A stretch of 64,000 nucleotides of DNA from Serratia odorifera (GTDB taxonomy: Bacteria; Pseudomonadota; Gammaproteobacteria; Enterobacterales; Enterobacteriaceae), in NCBI RefSeq assembly GCF_900635445.1, contig NZ_LR134117.1:2666001-2730000 (forward strand), given 5' to 3'. How positions within the stretch are numbered: the stretch's first letter is position 1; each line of letters starts with the position of its first letter. Made by a program: the position numbers and the translations under genes. Shown in pieces: positions 52,625-61,080 of the stretch. The notes below the pieces were generated by a model. That model was given only the letters and a program-made list of their open reading frames with translations, made no database searches and had not been told where the DNA came from.

Positions 52625-54229
52625 GGGGGGTGCGGATGTTTTCCTGGACTGATTTACTGTGTGATCCCAAGTTGTCGCCGATACACTTCCGGGCTAACTG
52701 CGCCCAGCGACAGTTTAATACGTCGTTCGTTATACCACCGGATGTAAGCATCCACATGCTGCATGAAGTTTTCCAGCGTCACGTTTGACCACTCACGACC
52801 GTAATACATTTCAGTTTTCAGCCGACCGAAGAACCCTTCGCACGCCGCATTATCCGGTGAACACCCTTGCGGGACATAGAGCGGATAAGACCTGCCGCAT
52901 TCACCCGCGCCAGCCATCCCGGCCAGCGGTAATGCCCGCCTCTGTCACTGTGGATGACCGGACGATCGCCTGCGTTTAACGTGCCGATCGCGCTTTCCAG
53001 CATCGTATTGGCCAGCTCTGCATCTGGGCGTGTACTGAGCGACCAGCTCACCACTTTGCCATCGAAGCAGTCCACCACTTGGCGACAACCACACTTTACC
53101 GGCCGGAAGCTGGAACTCCGTGATATCCGTCAGCCATTTTTGATTAGGCTGCGCCGCTTTAAAATCTCTGGCGAGAAGATTATCAGGTGCCGGGCCGATT
53201 TCTCCGCAGTACGAGCTGTAGCGCCGGCGCCGGGAACGACTGACAACAAGCTGCTCTTCCACCATCAGCCTGCGCACCACCTTTTCAGAGAGCCGCAGAC
53301 CTTTGTGCCGTAGCATAGCGTGCAGACGGCGATAGCCATAACAACGATAGTTGCCGTTGAAGATCTCTGTCATTGCGATACGTACGGTCGCGTATTTGTC
53401 TCCCGAGCGCAGTGCTGTCCGGTGGTAAAAAAAGCTGCTCCGCGCAAGTACAAGGACTCGCAGCAGCTCTGTCAACGGGTACGAGTCTCTCAGGACATCA
53501 GCGATCTGTGTCTTTTCCCTGTTTGTCAGAGTGTTGACGCTGATGTCCGGATCTTTTTTTATGATTTCCTCCGCTTTTTTCAGGATGTCGATCTCCATCT
53601 GCTGTCGACGTATCTCCTGATTGAGTCGGTTAACCTCTTCGCGCAGCGCGTCGCGCTCCTCCGTAAGAGACGGTCTTTCATGTTTGCGCATGGACTGGTA
53701 AGCCTCATCGCCGATGATTTCATCTTTCCATTTGTACAATACCGTGCGACTGATGCCAATTTTCATGGCGATTTCTCTGGCAGGTACATGCCGTGTACTA
53801 AGCGCCATGACAGCCTGACGTTTCACCTCAGGTTCAAAAGGTGCATTTTGATTGATCGTACTGGTGAAAATAAGCCGTCTGTCGGGATGACGTTCATTAA
53901 CCCAGCGAGCCAGTACATCACAGCAGGGATAACCAAGGGTCCTGCTGGTAAACGCCAGGCAGCAGCCATGGTTAAGATAATGTTCAACAGCAGCCTGCTT
54001 TTGCACATCAGAGTAACGTGGCTTACGGCGAATGGCTTTTGTAGCACCGTCACTCGCTTCCCATAAACGGATCCAGCGTCGCAGATTTCTTTTAGAAGGG
54101 TAACCCAGTTCACGAACCACGGGAGCCAGTTTTCTGCCGTATTTAAAGTAAAGTTCAATTGCGCGGAGCCGTTCTGCTTCGGTAAACATTATTTATCTCC
54201 TGAGTGTCCAGGAAATCGTCCGCACCTCC
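52625..54229 (-). mobile_element. IS3-family element inside the IS21 element
   Basis: Ends TGCGGATGTTTTCCTGGAC at 52630 and TGCGGACGATTTCCTGGAC (complement) at 54224 are inverted repeats with two mismatches, possibly extended outward by GGNGG. GGG on both sides could be a 3-bp target duplication. About 1.6 kb. Its insertion removed nothing visible from the IS21 right end. Confidence 0.85.
52654..54189 (-). pseudogene. IS3-family transposase of the inner element, two frameshifts
   Basis: Fused OrfAB type of about 510 codons. Two N-terminal helix-turn-helix units (ELYFKYGRKLAPVVRELGYPSKRNLRRW and REIAMKIGISRTVLYKWKDE), a coiled coil (about 170-205), then HTH_21 and the rve core WLTDITEFQLPAGKVWLSP. 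A surplus A near 53079 and a lost base near 52868 break the catalytic domain, whose rest reads SDRGGHYRWPGW and CEGFFGRLKTEMYYG. Inactive as read. Confidence 0.88.
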
Positions 54230-54265
54230 GGGTGGGTCAGAATTCGATCGGTATTGACACATTGG

Positions 54266-54650
54266 CTGGTCGATGTCCTCACGGATGACGGCACAGCTTG
54301 CCTGCGATGCACTACAGATGGCGTTATGGCGGCGTAAACGCCCGGAAAATGTCATCGTGCACACAGACCGAGGTGGCCAGTACTGTTCAACGGATTACCA
54401 GAGCTTACTGAAACGGCATAATCTGCAGGGCAGTATGAGCGCTAAAGGTTGTTGTTACGACAATGCCTGTGCGGAAAGCTTCTTTCACTCACTGAAGGTG
54501 GAATGTATCCACGGGGAGGACTTTGCCAGCCGGGAAATAATGCGAACGACAGTGTTTAATTATATCGAGTGCGATTACAATCGCTGGCGTCGTCACAGTG
54601 CCTGTGGCGGTCTTAGCCCGGAACAGTTTGAAAACCAAAACCTCGCTTAG
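54266..54650 (+). pseudogene. IS3-family OrfB, 3' part (outer element)
   Basis: Continues the outer element's DDE domain: WSMSPRMTAQLACDALQ, HTDRGGQYCSTDYQ and CYDNACAESFFHSLKVE with the final Glu. Ends FENQNLA. Separated from its 5' part by the IS21 insertion. Confidence 0.9.
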
Positions 54651-54692
54651 GGCCGTGTCCACATTACGTGGGTAGGATCAAGGGGCCAAATC

Positions 54693-54947
54693 ATGATGCG
54701 TTGCCCACTGTGTACTCATTCGTCTTATACCCGAACCAGCCGTTATGTCACGGAACAAACGAAAGAGGCCTATTACCAGTGCCAAAACATCGTGTGCTCC
54801 TGCACGTTTAAAACAATAGAGAGCGTCGATAAGATTTTATGCCAACCGATTCAAGCGGAGACGGTGACTGGTGGTGATTTACCGCCGCCGGAAAAAAGGA
54901 CATTAAATCGCTACCGCCGTTATAGCCGAAATCAAACACTTCATTGA
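54693..54947 (+). CDS. Ogr/Delta zinc-finger late-gene activator
   Basis: 84-residue member of the P2 Ogr / P4 Delta family, which binds phage late promoters and recruits RNA polymerase. Zinc ligands CPLCTH at 4-9 and CQNIVC, with the conserved block RTSRYVTEQTKEAYYQCQN. The second codon is also ATG. Nothing else of a P2 or P4 late module lies beside it, so it is a relic of a satellite or prophage. It lies just outside the IS nest. Confidence 0.88.
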   Translation: MMRCPLCTHSSYTRTSRYVTEQTKEAYYQCQNIVCSCTFKTIESVDKILCQPIQAETVTGGDLPPPEKRTLNRYRRYSRNQTLH

Positions 54948-55266
54948 TTGAACCAGCCCCGCTGCAATGCTGATTTTGCTGCGGGCTTTTATCGTCCCTC
55001 AAGCCCGAAAACAGCCTTTTCTCTGGCTAGCCTGCCTTAAATCGAGCGTGCATGCATAGGGTGCATGATTTTGCATTAATCCCCAGCCTTTCAAAACAGC
55101 CGAAACCCCGCGCCACAAGGGCTTGCAGGGCCTCTGTGTCATGCATGAAATGTGCATGATAAAGTCAGAGCGCGTAGGCGAGGGAGTATTGCGCGCGCAG
55201 AGGTTTGAGCGACTTTTCGTTTAGTGCGTCAGCGCCTCTTTGAGGCGTCTCCTATTTAATAAAATT
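54948..55266. other. P4/P2-like non-coding region, cos-like
   Basis: About 320 bases without a gene. GTGCATG blocks occur at 55048, 55061 and 55152, and CATGCATG at 55140. A stretch at 55177-55198 (GGCGAGGGAGTATTGCGCGCGC) resembles the P2/P4 cohesive-end region GGCGAGGCGGGGAAAGCA...GCGCGC. A hairpin GCGCCTCTTTGAGGCGT lies near 55230 and may end the herA transcript. The cos reading is by memory of P2-like sequences. Confidence 0.45.
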
Positions 55267-57041
55267 TTACCAAAATGAATCAAGATCTATTGTGTCACTC
55301 TCTGGTGCTAAGGTCGAAGGCAGCCGTTGCATTTGAACTACCATAGGTGTGTGGAATGCGGTTCCTGACACGACACATGCTCCTGCAGGTAAAACTGGTA
55401 CTAATGCTCGAGATGAACTATCAAGCGTGCTAATTGAGTTTTTGAGTAAGAATAGGTCGTTTTCATTAACCAATCGATGAAGAAAGTAATTGTGAATCTG
55501 AGATATTATCGTTGGTGATATATCTGCCGGGCGTTGACTTGCAATAGTAACGAAATAACCAAACTTCCTGCCTTCTTTAATTATCTCTTCGAAAAGTTCA
55601 AGCCGATAATCTTTCCATGTTTCTGACTCTCTATTTGATGATTCTGAGAGTATATTATGAGCTTCATCTATTATAAGGTGGAAGCTGTTTTTTGATGTGT
55701 CTTTTCTTTTATGTTCTAAAAATGAGCACTTTGCAATCATCATTGGTATTGTTTTTTTTGTCTCTTGATTGCAATTCCTCAATGATATAAACAAGAGAGG
55801 CTTCAATCCTGTTTCTAGATCATCAATAATGTCTATTACTTTTTCAAGTGAACTCGTAGAAGAATTTATTTTGCCAATTAATGGGCTTATATGTTCATAC
55901 TGGACGTAGTTTCTAGATACAGATTGAATCAGTTGTAGTGTTGCCCTGACTGTGATTTGTTGGAAAGCCGAAATATTTTCCATTGAAATATTGGTTTTAG
56001 ATAATATTGGTAGATGAGCTAAATATGCTTCTGGAGTGTTGAATGAACTCCCATTTTTGTAATATTTATTATTATCGCCTCTAGAATACCAACTAAACTC
56101 GGAGAGTTCTTCATTGATTTTTGACTGTTTTTTGGATTGATGATGTTTATTATTGATCGCAGTACACTAATGGTCTCTCTATGTTGGTTTTGACCAAACA
56201 TTACTTTTATCGTGCTATGAAAGTAATCGTTTAGTTCATCCCCAAATTTATCTCTATTTCGTACCAATATGTTAAGGAAGGGTTTCTGTGTTTTCTCAGT
56301 TGCTGAAAATAAAACCGATAACAATTCTGAATCCCAGAACTCTGATTTCTTGATTTTTAGTTTGTTGTTCCCATTTTTTAAATGAGTATCTAGTTCTAAA
56401 TATGTGCTTTTATCCTTGAACTGGTTATGAATTGGTTTGTATTCTCCGTTAAAATCTATGAAAACAAACGTGGATTTTTTTAATACTGTCTTACCAAGAC
56501 TCGAGAACAATTCATGGTATATTTTTGCTAAAGAATTTGACTTCCCGCTGCCGGTATTTCCAAATATTCCTATATGAGAGTTAAAAATACCATTTACAGG
56601 GATATGAACAGGTATTTCTTCAAGTAGTGACTTCCCTATTAATATCTTTTTTGAATCAATTTTACCATCAAATGCATAAATGGCAGATATTAATTCATCA
56701 GAAATTAGATGTAATTCGTCTTGAATCATTGGTAAGTACTTTATGCCAGAACGAAATTTACCATCTAGAATATAACCAATTATTTTGATATCAATGAATC
56801 TATCAAACTTATCATTGTTTGGCATCGATTCATTAAAGGATTTCTTCTCAATAATCTCTTCGCCTTCTATTTTTCCAATAATATCGTGATAACCTTTCTT
56901 TATGACGATAAATTCATTTATTGCTACACCTCTGTACAAGCTGCCGTCATGAATATAGGTGGTTTGATATAAATTAGGATGTACAATAGCGCGTACAGTT
57001 GTACCTCTAACGGCGGTAACATACCCAATTATAAGCTGCAT
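55267..57041 (-). CDS. herA: HerA/FtsK-like ATPase of a SIR2-HerA defence module; split by -1 frameshift
   Basis: Hexameric ATPase partner of SIR2 in anti-phage systems. The first frame (56019-57041) has the N-terminal HAS-barrel (about 1-60), Walker A GNTGSGKS at 161-168 and ends after 340 residues. The second frame (to 55267) carries Walker B FHLIIDEAHN, the Arg-finger block ASQRPADISPTIISQIHNYFLHRL and the normal HerA C-terminus. They join if one more A is read at 56128-56133. In the first frame the site is A AAA AAC, a canonical -1 frameshift heptamer in phase, and slippage yields CAG next, giving a 591-residue protein. Lesion, base-call error or programmed shift remain open. Low GC marks foreign origin. 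Overlaps sir2 by 13 bases. Confidence 0.86.
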
Positions 57042-58180
57042 GATAAACCCTCGGTTGCATCCTTGCTATCTAAAGAGAATATACATTCAATAAATCTATT
57101 TAAATCGATGACATTATCACTTTCATCATTATCAGGAGATATGAAGATAACTTTTTTATTATCGATCAATTCTTTTATTTCAGATTTGTTTTGCTTTTTA
57201 TAGCAAAATACGTAAACAATCAGTGAAGGATTGCTTAGTGAACGATGAATTATCTCTCTTATATGTTCATCTTTGAAAGAAAATCCAAAGCATATCAGAA
57301 CAGTCTGCGGTTTTTCTAATTCATAACTTAATAACCTTAAAGATTGATAGTAATGCTGCTGAAAAACAGTTTCTTCAAATTTGGCCTTTGTCGGGTTAAC
57401 TATTGCCAGTTTATTATATTCCTGTCGAAACTTCTTAAGCTTTGATTCATCCTCATCTGCCATGTCTATTATTTCTTTGCAGGTTTTTAATGTTGAGTTT
57501 TCTTCGATTTTTGTGACTATTTCTTTTATGTCATAATTATCTATTTCAATTTCCAATCCTGATGGGAATTCATTTGCATAGCTTACTTCTATAATGTCAT
57601 CACTCCTTTTCTGCCATGATACGGAACCATGCATTTTTATAAGGTTTACTGTTGGTATTTCAAATTTATATAAATCATTAGTTCCTTGATGCCATGTGGA
57701 TGTATGAAAATTACTAATTTTAAGATAGCGCCTAGAAAGTCCTCTTGCACCATCATTAAATATAAAATTCAATGATTTACGTAGTAATTGATCAGAGGCT
57801 TTCTCGATAAAAAGATCATAGTTAGTTGTAAATATGTTGGCTCTGCTTATTAAATTGGCACCTTTTTTATCAATTAAATTCACGATATTTTCTATTAAAA
57901 TCTTATAGGAACTTAATGTTTCCCTTCGTTTTCTTCGTGATAAATTTCCATCGGGTAAAAAACAAAAACTCTTTTTTAATATGTTTTTGTAATAACTATG
58001 AAGAATCAAATCATTAATATCAGAATAGTTTACATCAGTGAGAATGTCCTCATATGTTTTATCTTCATTAATCATTAATGTCGGTATATATGAAGCTGAC
58101 GCGCCAGAACCAATTAGGAAGTTAATGTTTTTATCACATAGAGCAGAGGCTTTAAATGCTGTAAAAATATCGTTAGCCAT
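57029..58180 (-). CDS. SIR2-domain NADase-type protein
   Basis: 383-residue SIR2 protein. NAD-binding GSGAS at 24-28, TTNYD at 118-122 (catalytic Asn120) and KMHGSVSW with the catalytic His184. A C-terminal region (about 280-370, VLICFGFSFKDEHIREIIHRSL) completes the Rossmann fold, as in bacterial defence SIR2 proteins rather than protein deacylases: no zinc cysteines are present. In SIR2-HerA systems this subunit depletes NAD+ on infection, causing abortive infection. It starts 21 bases after the integrase stop and overlaps herA. Low GC and AT-rich codons set it apart from host genes. Confidence 0.88.
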   Translation of the reverse strand: MANDIFTAFKASALCDKNINFLIGSGASASYIPTLMINEDKTYEDILTDVNYSDINDLILHSYYKNILKKSFCFLPDGNLSRRKRRETLSSYKILIENIVNLIDKKGANLISRANIFTTNYDLFIEKASDQLLRKSLNFIFNDGARGLSRRYLKISNFHTSTWHQGTNDLYKFEIPTVNLIKMHGSVSWQKRSDDIIEVSYANEFPSGLEIEIDNYDIKEIVTKIEENSTLKTCKEIIDMADEDESKLKKFRQEYNKLAIVNPTKAKFEETVFQQHYYQSLRLLSYELEKPQTVLICFGFSFKDEHIREIIHRSLSNPSLIVYVFCYKKQNKSEIKELIDNKKVIFISPDNDESDNVIDLNRFIECIFSLDSKDATEGLSCSL

Positions 58181-58201
58181 GATAGTCCATCTCCTTATTA
58201 C

Positions 58202-59395
58202 TCACATGTTTTTTTTGCAAAATATCCCCCACCAATCCATCAATTCTTTTCGATGCTCTAAATAACTTGATCTATTGTATGCCCTTCGTACCTCATTTTT
58301 ATCGTTATGAGCAAGTGCAGCTTCTATTACGTCAGCATTAAACCCTGCCTCATTCATAGCAGTACTAGCTATAGATCTCAACCCATGGGCAACGAGTTTT
58401 CCGCCATATCCAATACGTTTTAAGGCAGCATTTGCCGTTTGGCTGTTCATGGGTTTGCGTGGGTTATTGCGACTAGGGAATACGTACTGACGATTACCAC
58501 TGATTGAACGCATGATTTCCAGCAGCTCTAAAGTTTGTTCTGACAACGGGACGATATGGTCGCGCTTTGACTTCATCCGTTCTGCCGGAATACACCACTT
58601 ACGGTTTTCTATATCGATCTCGGCCCATGCGGTTGCCGAGGCTTCAGCAGGGCGTATCAGTGTCAGCAACTGCCACTCAAGCAAACAGCGGGTTGGTATC
58701 GAAAGATTGCTCATGGCGATAGTGCGCATTAGCTTAGGCAGTTCTTCGGGCCGTATAGTCGGCATATGTTGCTTCTTAGGCCGTTCGAATGCGTTACCAA
58801 TACCAGAGGCCGGGTTAGCATCAATCAAGCCAGTGTTGACGGCGTAGATCATGATTTCGTTGATGCGTTGCACTAATCGGCGAACGCTCTCTAATGCACC
58901 ACGGGCCTTGATAGGTTCCAGCACTTGGATCAGTAAACGCGCTTTGATGTCCTGAACCGGGACATTCTCGATAGATGGCAGTATGTCTTTTTCAAGAGAA
59001 CGCCAGATGTCCTCCGCATGCTTAGCGCTAACGCTGGCCTGCTTCAACGCGAACCATTGCTTTGCCACATTCAGGAAAATGCTTTCTTGGGCTACCTGCT
59101 TTTGTTCCGCTTCTTCTGCTTCTTTGGCCTGTGGGTCAATGCCTCTTGCCAGTATCGCGAGCTTTTCGGCACGTATTTGCCGGGCGTCGGCAAGTGACAG
59201 GGCAGGGTAGGCTCCGAGGCTAACCATAGTCCGTGAACTGGTGCTGGGACGGAGGTAGCGGAAACGCCACAGTTTCTTGCCGGTGGTTTTGACTAACAGG
59301 AATAGGCCGTCACCGTCGTGTAGGGTGAGGTCTTTCTCTAGGGCCTTGGCTTTTTGTACTTCGGTATGTGTGAGGGGGCGTGTAGTCCGCGCCAT
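58202..59395 (-). CDS. int: P4-type tyrosine integrase
   Basis: 397 residues from the ATG at 59395 (MARTTRPLTHTEVQKAKALEKD); the longer frame to 59437 runs into the operator repeats. N-terminal DUF4102 arm-binding domain (DGDGLFLLVKTTGKKLWRFRY), central SAM-like domain and catalytic residues in TLIRPAEASA (Arg), HGLRSIAST (His-x-x-Arg), AHNDKN (His) and RAYNRSSYL (Tyr). Directly beside ssrA, as in CP4-57 and other islands using the ssrA 3' end. It runs straight into sir2. Confidence 0.93.
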   Translation of the reverse strand: MARTTRPLTHTEVQKAKALEKDLTLHDGDGLFLLVKTTGKKLWRFRYLRPSTSSRTMVSLGAYPALSLADARQIRAEKLAILARGIDPQAKEAEEAEQKQVAQESIFLNVAKQWFALKQASVSAKHAEDIWRSLEKDILPSIENVPVQDIKARLLIQVLEPIKARGALESVRRLVQRINEIMIYAVNTGLIDANPASGIGNAFERPKKQHMPTIRPEELPKLMRTIAMSNLSIPTRCLLEWQLLTLIRPAEASATAWAEIDIENRKWCIPAERMKSKRDHIVPLSEQTLELLEIMRSISGNRQYVFPSRNNPRKPMNSQTANAALKRIGYGGKLVAHGLRSIASTAMNEAGFNADVIEAALAHNDKNEVRRAYNRSSYLEHRKELMDWWGIFCKKNM

Positions 59396-59415
59396 GTAAG
59401 GATTCTTCCATAATT

Positions 59416-59462
59416 GGTATACGTTTATGGCATACATTTTAACGTATACCTAAACGTATACC
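59416..59462. promoter_or_regulatory. Three AACGTATACC repeats in front of int
   Basis: The 10-mer AACGTATACC occurs at 59441-59450 and 59453-59462 and inverted (GGTATACGTT) at 59416-59425. They cover the int promoter region 20-70 bases before the ATG. Likely integrase arm sites or repressor/excisionase operators controlling int and, by readthrough, sir2-herA. Confidence 0.7.
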
Positions 59463-59508
59463 AATAAATCCCGGATTTAGCTGGATGTTCTCGGACTACT
59501 ACAGACAC

Positions 59509-59545
59509 AAAAAAGCCCGCAAACCTAGGTGGTATGCGGGCTTTC
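59509..59545 (-). terminator. Terminator between ssrA and int
   Basis: AAAGCCCGCA and TGCGGGCTTT arms with a T run on the minus strand (complement of CAAAAAAGCC). It stops the ssrA transcript beyond the CCA end; similar in sequence to the one at 45192-45227. Confidence 0.8.
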
Positions 59546-59587
59546 CGTACTTCTCCGGACTTATCTGGTAATACCCGGATCATCATT

Positions 59588-59951
59588 TGGTGGAGCTGGG
59601 GGGATTTGAACCCCCGTCCGAAATTACTACACCGTCGGCACTACATGCTTAGTCCAATCTTTACATTCGCCGGTCAGCTGCGGATGGACACGCCACTAAC
59701 AAACTATCCTGATTGGGTTTAACGCTTCAGCCCCAGGCAAGGCATCCACGCGATCTCTTTTAGGTTTGACCTCTCTTGATCCCCGTCCTAAGAGCGGAGG
59801 CTAGGGAGAGAGGGCTCTGAGCAGGGTATTAAGCTGCTAAAGCGTAGTTTTCGTCGTTTGCGACTATTTTTTTGCGGCTTTTTACGAGGCCAACCGCCCC
59901 TCGGCATGCTCCTAGGGCTTCGCAAATCCCGTCGAATCCAGAATCAGCCCC
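59588..59951 (-). ncRNA. ssrA: Transfer-messenger RNA (tmRNA)
   Basis: 364-nt tmRNA. The 5' end GGGGCTGATTCTGG and the 3' end AATCCCCCCAGCTCCACCA pair to a tRNA-like domain with encoded CCA. The tag frame at 59829-59861 reads ANDENYALAA then TAA. With SmpB it frees stalled ribosomes and tags the product for ClpXP/ClpAP. Its 3' end serves as the island's attachment site and remains intact. Confidence 0.98.
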
Positions 59952-60001
59952 AAGTAACTAATCGGCATTATATCAGAAGTCTGCGCCGTAACGCCAGTGG
60001 C

Positions 60002-60484
60002 TTAACGGTTTGCGTGCTTCATGATACGGGCTTTCGCCGTTTGCCATTCACGATCCTTGATGTTATCGCGCTTATCGTGTTCTTTCTTACCCTTGGCCAC
60101 GCCAATCTTCAGCTTGACCCAGGCATTTTTCCAATACATTGACAGGGCGACAACGGTGTAGCCCTCGCGGTTGACGCGCCCGAGCAGTGAATCCAGTTCA
60201 CGCTTGTTCAGCAGCAGCTTACGCGAGCGGGTTGGATCGCATACCACATGCGACGACGCCACGTTCAGTGGCGTAATGGTGGCGCCAAACAGATAGGCTT
60301 CACCGTCGCGAAAGGTAATGTAACTGTCGCTGATGTTGGCCTTGCCTGCGCGCAGTGATTTAACTTCCCACCCTTGCAGGGACAGGCCAGCCTCGAATTC
60401 GTCTTCGATGAAGTATTCAAAGCGGGCACGCTTGTTTTGCGCAATGGTGGCTGAGCCGGGTTTGTATGCTTTTTTCTTTGTCAT
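60002..60484 (-). CDS. smpB: SsrA-binding protein SmpB
   Basis: 160-residue partner of tmRNA in trans-translation. The oligonucleotide-binding beta-barrel (FIEDEFEAGLSLQGWEVKSLRAGKANISDSYI) and basic C-terminal tail (KGKKEHDKRDNIKDREWQTAKARIMK) are typical. It lies 50 bases before ssrA on the same strand. Confidence 0.97.
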   Translation of the reverse strand: MTKKKAYKPGSATIAQNKRARFEYFIEDEFEAGLSLQGWEVKSLRAGKANISDSYITFRDGEAYLFGATITPLNVASSHVVCDPTRSRKLLLNKRELDSLLGRVNREGYTVVALSMYWKNAWVKLKIGVAKGKKEHDKRDNIKDREWQTAKARIMKHANR

Positions 60485-60645
60485 AGTGCGTTCATTATAC
60501 TGGATGCGCCAGCGAAAGAAATCCTTTAGCGTTCAATGCCTGAGCAAATTTTCTCATTTTTGCCAGTGGTAGGGCGTAGCAGATTTTTTGTCTGAAGCCA
60601 GATAAATGTTATTATCTGTACGTTTTATGTTTCACAGGAAATGAT

Positions 60646-61080
60646 ATGCCCCAGATTAGTCGTTCTGCCTTGGTGCCCTTTAGCGCCCAGCAGATGTACC
60701 AGTTGGTTAACGATGTTCATTCTTATCCCGATTTCTTGCCTGGTTGTACCGGTAGTCGGGTGCTTGACGCTTCCGCTAACCAGATGACCGCGGCGGTTGA
60801 CGTTGCCAAGGCGGGGATCAGCAAGACGTTTACCACGCGCAACACGCTGCAGGATAACCACAGCATTAATATGCAGCTGGTTGATGGCCCGTTCCGCAAA
60901 CTGATGGGTGGCTGGCAGTTTACGCCGCTGAGCCCGGAGGCCTGCAAGGTTGAATTGCACCTGGACTTCGAATTTACCAATAAACTGATTGAGCTGGCGT
61001 TCGGCAAGGTATTCAAAGAGCTGGCCGGCAGCATGGTTCAGGCCTTCACGCAGCGTGCAAAAGAGGTCTACAGTGTCTGA
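60646..61080 (+). CDS. ratA: Ribosome-association toxin/cyclase-family RatA
   Basis: 144-residue START/COQ10-like protein (SRSALVPFSAQQMYQLVNDVHSYPDFLPGC). Homologues are reported to bind 50S subunits and block 70S formation, and others bind ubiquinone (Coq10). It diverges from smpB and overlaps ratB by 8 bases. Start ATG at 60646 has an AGGAAA site. Confidence 0.94.
   Translation: MPQISRSALVPFSAQQMYQLVNDVHSYPDFLPGCTGSRVLDASANQMTAAVDVAKAGISKTFTTRNTLQDNHSINMQLVDGPFRKLMGGWQFTPLSPEACKVELHLDFEFTNKLIELAFGKVFKELAGSMVQAFTQRAKEVYSV

Larger units (their letters stand above)
50689..54259 (+). mobile_element. IS21-family element inside the IS3 element
   Basis: Terminal inverted repeats start TGTCGCTACCGAT at 50689 and TGTCAATACCGAT (complement) at 54259, with CTGACCCACC-type subterminal repeats. 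CATTGG at 50683-50688 and 54260-54265 is a clean 6-bp target duplication; joining across it restores the outer OrfB frame. Without the third element it is about 1.97 kb, the size of IS21 relatives. Confidence 0.92.
49856..54682 (+). mobile_element. IS3-family element (outer), split by nested insertions
   Basis: Ends are inverted repeats: CTTGATCTTACCCA at 49856 and its complement TGGGTAGGATCAAG to 54682 (one mismatch), each followed inward by TGGACACG and CTAAG blocks. Without the inserted DNA the element is about 1.25 kb and encodes OrfA and OrfB of an IS3 transposase. No matching target duplication is seen at its outer ends, so one flank was lost or rearranged. Confidence 0.85.

Noticed and set aside
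55048..55160. CRISPR-like reading of the GTGCATG repeats
   Set aside because: Repeats are 7-10 bases, unevenly spaced and without uniform spacers or cas genes.
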